From Ilyonectria destructans (taxonomy: Eukaryota > Ascomycota > Sordariomycetes > Hypocreales > Nectriaceae), in contig JAHEWK010000001.1 of assembly GCA_020740775.1 (NCBI GenBank), positions 7,006,001-7,070,000 on the forward strand: a stretch of DNA of 64,000 nucleotides. The letters are read 5' to 3'. Made by a program: the position numbers and the translations under genes. The notes beneath the pieces are model-generated. The model was not told the DNA's origin, ran no database searches, and was given only the letters and a program-made list of their open reading frames with translations. Positions 13,204 through 22,502 of the stretch are shown one piece after another (within the stretch, counting starts at the first letter, position 1; every line of letters starts with the position of its first letter).

Positions 13204-13817
13204 TGCACTCCGTAGACCTCCGCCTGTGGGACGGAAGACGGAATTGGCCAGGGTATCTGGATGATAAGAAAAGTGGGCAGACGGTAGAGGAACGGGTCCG
13301 GGAGTCGCCGGACTCAAGTAAGGGCCTGAGACTCGGGGAAGGATTGGGACGGAAGCCGACTCTTATAATCAGCGGAACGGGGGAGAGTGTGGGGAAGTGC
13401 TGTCACATCTCCACATTCTGCTACGTACTTTGACTAAGTTAACTAGATGACATGGCCCCTGACCAGAAGAAGATGTCCAGGAGAGGGGCTTTCCACCTTA
13501 TCTGCGGTTGCTCTAGTCTGGAGTCACAAGGTTTACACTGCCGAAGCATCATGTAACCAATTGCCGTCCAAGACTGTGCTCTGTTCCGGCGTTCCGGACC
13601 AGCCCCTTTCCTCAATTAGACTAGCTGGCCTCGCGTCTCGGGGAACCGTCGGGATGGCTCCCCGGCTGAATCCACCCTGGAGCTGGAGGACTGTGATAAA
13701 ACAATATTTACGGCACTTTGCGACGCTGGACAGTTTCTCAAATAATCCCGCCATCAATACTTTTTGACAAACCACGTTTCAGTACCCAACCAAAAATTAT
13801 ATACGCCACTCGACAAG
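13204..13817. promoter_or_regulatory. Divergent promoter between Zn2Cys6 regulator and FAH hydrolase
   Basis: This 614-bp gap separates two genes transcribed away from each other. It contains a perfect inverted repeat at 13296-13313 (listed separately) of the CGG...CCG type bound by Zn2Cys6 dimers. No coding region is supported. Confidence 0.5.
13296..13313. promoter_or_regulatory. Inverted repeat, candidate Zn2Cys6 operator
   Basis: Arms GTCCGG and CCGGAC are perfectly complementary around a 6-bp spacer (CGG-N6-CCG). It lies 93 bp upstream of the regulator start and 505 bp upstream of the hydrolase start. Such triplet pairs are the usual sites for Zn2Cys6 dimers, so autoregulation is plausible; no binding evidence exists here. 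Confidence 0.4.
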
Positions 13818-14914
13818 ATGAAGGTTGCTTGGGAGCGTTTGATTCGATTTGTCGCGACAGATGGACGCGTCCTCTATGGAGAGCCGATCCTTCCAACCCC
13901 AGACTTTGACATTGGCGACACGACCGATAAGACTAAATTGCAGGCGAGAGTGATTGAAGGAGACGACTTGTACGATACTACAGGGGCCACCTGGGTGACC
14001 AATGACATCGTCACTGTGAAGAAACTTCTTGGCCCGATGACACCCTTGGATGTACCGATTTTGCGCTGCGTTGGGCTGAATTATGCGACACACAGTGAGT
14101 CCATCCTTCGCCGACGGGAATTGATTTGGACTGTAAATACCCTGCCGATTCTGACATTTGTTGCTCGCAGTTCGCGAGGCTGGCCGAAAGCAGCCACCCT
14201 TCCCTTCCATCTTCTTTAAACCCTCTACGACTATAACCGACCACGGGGCGAGTGTGGTGATCCCAAAGATTGCTCAAGATGACCAGGCGGATTATGAAGG
14301 CGAGCTGGTAAGTTCCAGACTATAAGCGGCGTTAATATTCCCGTGGAGGAGAGCGCTCATACCTTCTTTAACTCTTCTAGGTCGTCGTCATAGGTAAAGA
14401 CGCAAAGGACGTAGCCGAGTCCGATGCACTCGAATATGTCGCTGCATACACCGCAGGAAACGACATATCGTCGCGAAAATGGCAAAGAGACCCGGCCCTT
14501 GCTGGCGGTGTGCCTCAATGGGGTTTCTCCAAAGGTTTCGACACCTACGCGCCGCTCGGCCCCGTCCTCGTTTCGGCCAGCCTGGTTCCTAATCCTGCCG
14601 AACTTCACCTCCAGACGATCGTCGATGGAGAGTTACGCCAAGATGCGGGGTTAGATGATCTTGTATTTTCTATCCCCAAGCTGATTGCCCATCTATCTTC
14701 CGGAACTACTCTACAGAAGGGTAGCGTTATTATGACGGGTACCCCAGGAGGTATGCTTACTTTACATTTGTGAAAAAATGAACTCAGCTAACCCGTTTTT
14801 GAAGGAGTTGGTGTTGGTATGAAACCACCACGGTTCCTTGTTCCTGGAACGAATATGGAGGTGAAAATTTCGAGAATAGGGACTCTGAGAAACGGTGTCG
14901 AGTTTTCTCCATAA
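13818..14914 (+). CDS. Fumarylacetoacetate-hydrolase family protein, candidate fumarylpyruvate hydrolase, 297 aa
   Basis: Four exons, join(13818..14094, 14171..14307, 14381..14750, 14805..14914), encode 297 residues. Family landmarks in order: CVGLNYATH, IFFKPSTTI, DYEGELVVVIGKD (acidic metal ligands), TAGNDISSRKWQ, KGFDTYAPLGP and SGTTLQKGSVIMTGTPGGVGVGMKPP. This is the compact FAH fold of about 280-300 residues, not the 420-residue fumarylacetoacetase of tyrosine catabolism, which has an extra N-terminal domain. With gentisate dioxygenase and an aromatic hydroxylase beside it, the most likely reaction is hydrolysis of fumarylpyruvate (or maleylpyruvate) to pyruvate and fumarate (or maleate). 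Acylpyruvase or oxaloacetate decarboxylase activity are alternatives. Confidence 0.85.
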
Positions 14915-15564
14915 AAGATAGATTAATTTAGACATCATAGACTCAATATTGATCAATCATAAATGCATTTCTGCTTGGCATCATTACGGGCGTAGTCTTT
15001 TGTGAAGTAAGGCAATGAGTAGTTTGTCGACCTTACCCGCCACCATTGTATCAGTTCAACCATGACGCGAAATACATTATGACATCTATTGATCATTACA
15101 TTTGATGATCGGGATCGGAATGACAAGTCTTGTGATTCCTATCCAATTAAGGTCTACAGATCAGTCTTACAGATGCAGATGATTGAGGCCTCTCGCGGCC
15201 GCCGGGGCCGTGGACAGGTCCGATACGGAAGACCGGGATTCCGGAGATCTGAGGCTAGTAGGCGTAGGTTCCGGTGACTGACGCTACATTACGGAAATGA
15301 CTGATTCCGGTTTCCGATGATTGTCATAGATGTCGTAAATGCTCAACATGTATCATAAGGAGGGCTTGAATTAATAATACCGGGCGGATAGCTCGCACTA
15401 ATTGAATCATTGCATATGTGTCGCGGAGAAATTTGTTGCACCTTCCACCATAAACGAACTTCACGCCGTAAAAGTTATTCTGAATTGCGACCTCCTAGCT
15501 CGCGACAAATTCTCTTTAAACACCCCCGTCTACCCGACATCTTCATCAGGATCGAGCGCAGTAG
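14915..15564. other. Convergent 3' flanks, no gene seen
   Basis: This gap lies between the 3' ends of the FAH-family gene and the flavin monooxygenase. A GC-rich patch around 15180-15260 has no recognisable product. Confidence 0.5.
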
Positions 15565-17214
15565 CTACATTTTATGCCTTGCACCCAGTCCAAATGTAGC
15601 TCCGCCCTCGAAAGACCACGCCTTTCTCAACTCTTTCTCCGCATCATACCCATATGTCCACAGTTGCGTTACAGGGTCGCTCCACTGGTTGGTACTCTCG
15701 ATGAAATATTTTCCTTCAACTTCAGCTCGCATCCCGCGATCTCGAGCCTGCTGCTCTGCTCCGTCTGGGAAATGCCAGAGCTTCCCATTTACCAGACTTG
15801 CTGTTTGCATGCCGTAGCTGCGGCTCATTCTCTCCTTCTCGAAAACTCGAAGCGCATCGGGGACTTGATCCTTTGAAGAAATAAGTGACAATGCCTCGGC
15901 AAGAGCAGCGCCATCTTCGACCGCCATGGCGGCTCCCTGGGACATGTAGGGCACCATGGCATGCGCAGCGTCGCCGAGGATGACGAGCTTCTGGCTTTTG
16001 GAGATCCAAGTCTGGAGGCGAGCGCCACTCAAAAGCGGCCACTTGATTGTCTTGTTGACGAGATGGATGACCTTTTTGAGCCTAAGTATCGGTGTGAGCA
16101 TTCCATCAATACACGTAACCGTACGGAAGGGGTGGCTTACTTGGGGTCCCAGTTTTCGAAGTGCCTCCTCATGTCTTCAATGGCGTTCTGAGGGTTCCAG
16201 GTGTTGGAATCACTGTGGTCTACATGAGATAGCACCATGTTAAAAGATTTCCCTCCAGCAATGCAGTAGGTCATCACATGTCGACCTTCTCCGATCCTGA
16301 ATATTCAATGTTAGTAAATGCTTGACTCTAAAGTTGAAAAACCCACCAGATGTTGATACCCGGTTTCTCCAACAACCAGCAAGTGTCGGGGTCGGCTTCC
16401 ATCTGATCAGTGTCCACCACAGCGCGATATGCCGCGAACCCTGTCTTTGTTGCCGGCTTGTCCACGCCGCCGATGACGGTAGGCCGTGCAACGGATTTGA
16501 CACCATCGGCGGCAACAATGAGATCCGCAGTGTACTCTCTCCCATCTTCTGTTGTGGCCGATGGTACGCTCTCGTCGTATTGAGTAACCTTGCTTTTGGT
16601 AATTATTTTAACACCCTGCTGAGTTGCGAGGCGGCACAGGGCATCATGGAAGTCCGCGCGGTGGATAACGAAGTACGGGGCGTCGTATGTCTCACTGAAG
16701 TTTGGCTTGAGTTTCGTGTATCCAATAGCGGTACCGTCTTCCCAACGGCGGAACGTCATGCTTTCTGGCTCTACGACCCGGCCTTCGAAAAAAGGGCCGA
16801 TGCCCCAAGAAAGTAGAAGCCTCGCGGAATTGGGCGGAATCTGAATGCCCGCTCCAACCTAACGAGGGGCATTATTAATGCGAGATGTTTCCAAAACAGC
16901 CAACAAGGACGTAACTCACCTCTCCTAACGCTGCCGCTTGCTCTAAAACAGTAACTGCATGTCCGCGGCGTGCTAAAGCCACTGCTGTAGCTAGACCGCC
17001 AAGACCAGCGCCGACCACCAAGATGCGTAAAGGAGCTACAGCTTTGTGCAGAGACACGCCTTTCTGGTTGTCATTGTCCAACTTTTGCAATTTGCTAAGG
17101 AGTGATGTTGACTGTGACGGGTAGTCGGATGCCTATGGAAACGGAGTCAGGTCGGTTCGTTGCCTATGCGCCAAGGTGATGCAGTACCATTTCCGGTTTC
17201 ATTGTGCCGTTCAT
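15565..17214 (-). CDS. FAD-dependent aromatic monooxygenase (salicylate-hydroxylase-like), 474 aa
   Basis: Five exons: complement(join(15565..16081, 16141..16296, 16347..16858, 16920..17132, 17188..17214)). The first exon is only 27 nt, and the splice into exon 2 keeps phase 0; without it the frame has no ATG. The chain has the three class A flavin monooxygenase motifs: GxGxxG dinucleotide fold in RILVVGAGLGGLATAVALA, DG motif in DLIVAADGVKSVARP, and GD motif in LVILGDAAHAMVPYMSQGAA. GEVGAGIQIPPNSARLL is typical of salicylate and hydroxybenzoate hydroxylases. Next to a divergent gentisate dioxygenase, it probably makes gentisate, e.g. from 3-hydroxybenzoate (6-hydroxylation) or salicylate (5-hydroxylation). 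The substrate is inferred from context. Confidence 0.85.
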
Positions 17215-17587
17215 CGTAACTGTAGTATCTTGGCGACTTTAGTCTGTAACAGAAAGTATTACAAATAATGAAAGCTTACAAAACTAAAAGAGCCTTGTAC
17301 GCTTGTAAGCCATTATTAAAGCCTCGGACGTCCTCCGCTTTCGGGGAGCGCTCCCGATACTTCCCCGCTTCTCCATGGAATGGCCCAACAGCTTCAGTTC
17401 CGCCGGGTGTATATCGGAAAACCCGTCGGAACACTCATCGCTTTGCATCCGGAAAAAGAAAAGTACAAAACTATGATGGTTATATCCAAATATATGATCG
17501 AAACAACTGCAGACCAGCATTGAGCCCAAGCCACCATACTCCCTCAAGTTTGATACCAACCTCCCAACGGCTAGAACAAAAAGCACA
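17215..17587. promoter_or_regulatory. Divergent promoter of monooxygenase and gentisate dioxygenase
   Basis: The 373-bp space separates the two start codons and must drive both genes. It holds two adjacent CGG...CCG-type elements at 17325-17356 (listed separately), which would suit joint control by the nearby Zn2Cys6 regulator. Confidence 0.5.
17325..17356. promoter_or_regulatory. Paired CGG...CCG elements, candidate operators
   Basis: The first element is CGGACGTCCTCCG (17325-17337, CGG-N7-CCG). The second is CGGGGAGCGCTCCCG (17342-17356), containing a perfect 12-bp palindrome at 17344-17355. They sit between divergent catabolic genes. They resemble Zn2Cys6 dimer sites, but spacings differ from each other and from the 13296 repeat, so a shared regulator is unproven. 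Confidence 0.4.
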
Positions 17588-18790
17588 ATGACAGCCCTTA
17601 ACGGACACAACGGCAATGGCGCCTTGGCCAACGGTCATGAAATCACTACTCAGGAACAGCTTCTAAAGGCTTTAGAAGCTACGAAGACAGCCCCGCTATG
17701 GGCACAGATGCAGAAGCTGAACCCACCTGCCCCAAGTCCTAGAACCGTTCCATATCTATGGGCATATGACGCTATCAGGCCTTACCTCCTGCGAGCTGGT
17801 GCTCTTGTCACCGAGAAACAGGCCGAGAGACGTGTTCTCATGCTTGCTAACCCGGCCCGAGGTACGTCTATGGCTGAACTTCGTGATGTATCCATTCGGC
17901 CGAGGGTTCCATGAACTGACGTGGTGTTCAGAGGCCCCATATACTACCGACACCTTGTATGCTGGCTTGCAGCTCGTTCAACCTCGAGAAACTGCGCCTG
18001 CGCATCGTCACACTGCGTTTGCGTGCCGGTTCATCATCGAGGGCAAGGGCGGCTTCACTGCCGTGCACGGAAAACGTGTGCCGATGCGCCCCCGGGATGT
18101 GATTGTCACTCCCACCTGGAACTGGCATGACCATGGCAAGAAAGGCGCCGATGAAGAGGGTGGTGATGACCAGCCTGTTATCTGGCTTGATGGCCTCGAC
18201 TTGCCCAACTTCGTGCACTTCCCAGTCCATTTCGTTGAGCACTTTGCAAAGGCCCGATACCCGGCTGAGGATAAGGAGGAATCGCCAATTTTGTTCCCGT
18301 GGAAGGACATGCAAGCCAAGCTTGAAGCTAGCCCGGCCGAATGGACATCGGCAGCGTATCTCAAAGCCGATGGTAGAGAAAGTGAGTTCAATTTTCATAC
18401 TTCCCCGGAGTTTCTCCATGTTTCCAATCCTTCCATACCCTTGAGCTTGTGTCTCGTCAATTCTAACAGTCCACCTTTTTACCAGTTGGTCGCGTTATTG
18501 GTGCATCGGCTGAGAGGGTCACTGCCAGCGGTCAATCTCCTGTCGTGCGCGAAACCGCCTCTTCTGTGTATCATGTCATCGAAGGATCGGGTCACTCCAA
18601 AATTGGCGATGTGACCCTGTCATGGAAGCAAGGCGATACGTTTTGTATCCCTGCATGGCATCAGTATCAACATTTTGCGGATGACAGTGGCAAGGTTTAT
18701 CTCTATCGATTTGATGACAAGCCTATGCTCAAGGCGCTTGGTTTCTATCGCGTCGAGGGGGACGATGTGGAGAAGTTTGTGTCGGACTGA
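17588..18790 (+). CDS. Gentisate 1,2-dioxygenase, 342 aa
   Basis: Three exons, join(17588..17861, 17932..18381, 18486..18790), give 342 residues, the usual length of this family. It is a bicupin Fe(II) enzyme that opens the ring of gentisate to maleylpyruvate. The first cupin carries the metal motif in [19 protein letters not shown] (H116, H118), followed by [20 protein letters not shown]. The second cupin is [16 protein letters not shown] and [17 protein letters not shown]. It is transcribed away from a flavin monooxygenase and lies 2.7 kb from an FAH-family hydrolase, together supplying hydroxylation, ring cleavage and final hydrolysis. A maleylpyruvate isomerase is not seen in the window. 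No targeting signal is visible; it is probably cytosolic. Confidence 0.92.
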
Positions 18791-20108
18791 TGTCTGGCGG
18801 GTAAGAGAAATTAAATTGTCAATTTAATTCTCGCGGATACTTATTATCGGAGAGCGGGCACTCATCTATCATTATCTCAGACATTCCTTAGAGCACAAAC
18901 AAGAGTGACTTTGTTTTCCCATGAAGAATAAATATTGGGCTTCCACCTTCGTAAAATATTTCTCACCTTGGAGAACTTATGCGCATCCTATCAAAAAATT
19001 GTTCATCTTAGGCTGAAATATAGCGCAACTGAATGGTTTGAGTTTCAAACAAACAGGCTCTCATTTCATGGATAGTTTAGTAACGCACGAAGTACGAAGG
19101 GGTTCTTGAGTTTATATCTCACTCTTACTGTAAGAAAAACACTGTAGTTAGTCACATGGCTAGAAAGCGGTATTCTTGACTGAACCCGTTTCCGGGAGTG
19201 CAATCAACCTACAAGCGCGATGATGGTCAGTATCTTCACAAATTCAGCCGTTTTGCATTGGGGTGCTGCCGCGTCGTTGTTCCCAATCGCAAGTTTTAAT
19301 CTCACCTTAAAGTTAGTGGGGCGCTGACTTGAAATGGGTCGTACTAACACGCACTCACTGATTCTTGTGGTGGACATAAGCAGGAGTGGGAATGAGGCCT
19401 AATAACCCAAACCGTAAGTCTGACCTGGTTATAGGAGGACAGCAAGAGCGTGAACATTGAGAATATACAGACTGTCCAGCGGCTTAGTCTTCTGGCTGAA
19501 CTTCGAGCACTCGCGTCTGTCTTTATCGAAGGTAGAGGCATCCCGTCTAGTACATGCGCAAGAACTACACATTAACTTAGTGGTACAATCGAAGAGGTCG
19601 TGAGTTTTCTTTTCTAATGTTAGAGATCACGGTTTGACGATCGGCTGCTGGAACTTAAGGGCTTCAAAGGAAAGCTTTAACGGCCATACTACCTACTACA
19701 ATAAGAATAGTAACCTACCTTTCATTTACTTTTTTCTTAGCCATGTTTCCATCGACGATTACCTCGGTGACGGCATGTGTTCCAATTCCAGACCAATATG
19801 CATACAATGAGATCAAGCTGGCCTTGTCAATCGGGACTATCTAATCTACTAGAATGGGAAACAATTTACTATTTAGCTAACGCGCCGAAATATTATGACT
19901 TATTCTGGACTCTATCCACCATACAATTAAGTCAAGCTAAGTTGTGGCAATATTAATATCTTGATATTCTTCACTACAGAATATAGCTGATAATATCTGT
20001 CCTTGATATTCACTCTTCAAGATTGTACACATGCAATTGACTGCTCTCAAGCAAGCGACATAGCCTCGCAACAAGCTGCTATCGAGTTCATACGCGGACC
20101 CACGGAAT
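18791..20108. other. Intergenic, no gene seen
   Basis: This 1.3 kb stretch lies between the dioxygenase and the sugar porter 3' end. It has only short frames without family features. Confidence 0.5.
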
Positions 20109-21768
20109 TCAAACCTTGTTCTCTTCAACATGCTCTTCAATATGGGCCGATACCGTGGCATCCTTCTTCATAGCCATAGCACCCTCTGGATCATCCAAGG
20201 CGTGAGGAACGAGCTGGTCGCCGAACAACACATCCATTTGCTCCAGGGTAAGACCCTTGGTCTCGGGGTAGAAGAACCAGAAGCAGAGGAGGGCGATGAG
20301 GTTGAAGACGAAGAAGACGTAGAAGTAGCGGAAGCCGATCTTTGTCAGCGCGCTGGGGGAGAACTGTGCGAAAACGAGGTTCACTACCCAGTTGGTGAAG
20401 GTGGTGATGGCATTTCCCAGGGCGCGCACCTCGACAGGGAAGATCTCAGCCGGGTAGACCCACGAGATAATACCAAGAGGGGTATAGAACAAGCTGAAGA
20501 CGAAGTTCATGGCGACCATCGACCGCAACTGGTTGGTATTATCGGGGTTAATATATTGCGCCTGCACCGCATTGACTAGGAGAGCGGCAGCAAGGCCCAT
20601 GGCTGAGACAATCAGCGGCTTAACACGGCCGACTCTGTCGAGCATCCAGAGGCCGATGGTGCAGTAGACAATGGAGAGGGCACCACTGATGCCGATGATC
20701 ATCAAGGAGGTCTGCGTGTCGATGCCGAGGATTTCGTAGATACGAGGCCCGTAGCTGGCAGCGTGTTAGTAAGAGTCCAACAAGGGCGTAAATGACCACG
20801 TACTAGTTGATGACGTTGATGCCAGAAAGCGGTCCAAATGCCTGGACACCACATCCGAGCAATAGTCGCTTCCTCCAAGTGGGCTTGGTGAGGATGGACA
20901 TGGCGGACACCTTGCCAATCTCTCGGTCGGCGGCGATGACGTCGCGGATCTCGATGAACTCGAGGTCGATTCGTGATGCGTTTTCACCGTTTCGGAGCTT
21001 TGAAAGGACTGTACGCGCCTCTTCGTGTCTGTCCTTCTCCATGAGCCAACGTGGTGACTCCAGCAGGAACCAGACACCTGTTACGAGGATGAGGGCGGGG
21101 ATGCACTGGAAGGCAAGGGGGAATCGCCCTGTGAGAAATGTTAGCTAGATGGCATAATACATCGCTCGCGTGGCTGTTACTAACAAGAGAAGGCCGTATG
21201 AGAAAACGAGCAGCCGTAGCCGAGCCATTGTGCCACCAAGAAACCCCAGCTGAGGAACCACTGAAGCAGACCAGAGAGAGCGCCTCTCCACTTGGGCGTG
21301 GAAAGCTCCGAGGCGTACATGGGAATGGTGCTGGTGAGCATGCCGACGGCCATGCCGCCAATGAAGCGACCGACAATAAGCATGGCCATCGATGTCGAGC
21401 CGGCCTGGAGGGAAGAACCGAGGAGCGAAACCACAGATCCGGCGAAGATGGTTCTCTTGCGACCAAGTAGATCGGCGACAGCCTATTGTGAAACGAGTAA
21501 AGAGTCAGCCACCTGGACACAACGACACGGACGAGACGATGGAGAGGAATGCGAAACTCACCATGTTGATCATGGTTCCCAGGACAGCGCCGCCCTGGAA
21601 AGAGCTGACGATGGCTCCCGCGGTGTCATCGCTGGGCGAGTTGAAGTATTCCTTGAAGTGCGGCAGAGCGATGGTAGAGCTGATGATGCCCGAGTCGTAG
21701 CCGAAAAGAAAACCTCCCACGGCCAGGAAGGCCGCCGAGGCGATGGTAACGGTATTGCCCTTGGGCAT
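20109..21768 (-). CDS. MFS sugar transporter (sugar porter family), 491 aa
   Basis: Four exons: complement(join(20109..20754, 20804..21128, 21185..21482, 21562..21768)). The chain shows the sugar porter landmarks: FLFGYDSGIISS in helix 1, ADLLGRKRTI in loop 2-3, GRFIGGMAVGM, LLESPRWLMEKDR after helix 6, GPLSGINVINYYGPRIY, and FYPETKGLTLEQMD at the end of helix 12. Twelve membrane helices are expected. It is divergent from the GH78 alpha-L-rhamnosidase, so its substrate may be L-rhamnose or a rhamnosyl disaccharide or flavonoid glycoside; this is inferred from position only. Confidence 0.85.
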
Positions 21769-22182
21769 GGCTGCTGTTAATCAAGCAGGGCCAAAATATG
21801 AGGACTGGGATAAGGTGTTGGGGGGTAGTGATGGATACGACTCCAGAATCTGGGGACACGGGAGGTTTATATACGCTACCCCGGATCTATGCCTTGCCAC
21901 CGCAATGCGGAGGGATCGGCTAGACAGATGCTAATAAGGGGGAACCAGGGACAAGTGATCAGGGTTGGCGTTCATCTCTCTGCGTGAGAAGGGAGCAGAA
22001 AGCGCCATTTGCCCCAGGATCTCGGCATCATTCAGCCCGAGTCGCGACCTCGTCCACGCGGCGCAAAACTCGGAGTCGTGGGCATGATGCATTCCCCATG
22101 TTTCCGGGTCGCCCAAACTATTGGAGTGCGTGTGGAATGATAGACACACACCCACAACCCTTGGCTCCGGATGGATGTGGAG

Positions 22183-22198
22183 CCCCCCCCCCCCCCCC
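22183..22198 (+). repeat. Poly-C tract, 16 bases
   Basis: This is an uninterrupted run of 16 C. Its length may be unstable or be a sequencing artefact. It lies in the divergent promoter. Confidence 0.9.
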
Positions 22199-22295
22199 AA
22201 TCCGCGCCGTCGCCGTAATTTGGAGTCGACAACTGACTGGAGTCCTCGGTCCTTTTGTTTGGAAATTAGGTTAGAGGCAGGTAATAATGGCTCAC

Positions 22296-22355
22296 GAGTT
22301 GCATGAGGCCTGGACGAGTTGCATGAGGCCTGGACGAGTTGCATGAGGCCTGGAC
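22296..22355 (+). repeat. Three perfect tandem copies of a 20-bp unit
   Basis: The unit gagttgcatgaggcctggac is repeated three times without mismatch, 148 bp upstream of the rhamnosidase start. Each unit contains AGGCCT. Perfect identity implies recent expansion; a role as repeated regulator sites is possible. Confidence 0.95.
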
Positions 22356-22502
22356 TGTAGTATTGCTCCACCCAACGGGCCAAGCTGACCCGAGAACGGA
22401 CGCGGTGTAAAAGCTGTAGACGAACAACAGAACCCAGACACCAGCATCTTTCATGATCCGTGGCCGTCAATTCCAACCCTGCAATACACAGCAACAGCCC
22501 CC

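Larger units (their letters stand above)
21769..22502. promoter_or_regulatory. Divergent promoter of sugar porter and rhamnosidase
   Basis: This 734-bp intergenic region separates two divergent genes. It contains a 16-base C run (22183-22198) and a threefold 20-bp tandem repeat (22296-22355), both listed below. No coding region is supported. Confidence 0.5.

Noticed and set aside
13204..13317. Longer N-terminus for the first Zn2Cys6 regulator
   Set aside because: The extension has no ATG (it opens at TTG) before an in-frame stop; the first ATG is 13203.
13818..14914. Fumarylacetoacetase of tyrosine degradation
   Set aside because: The chain is about 120 residues too short and lacks the N-terminal domain; homogentisate genes are absent, whereas gentisate dioxygenase is adjacent.
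15175..15275. Possible structured RNA or tRNA in a GC-rich patch
   Set aside because: No cloverleaf, A/B box pair or acceptor stem could be built.
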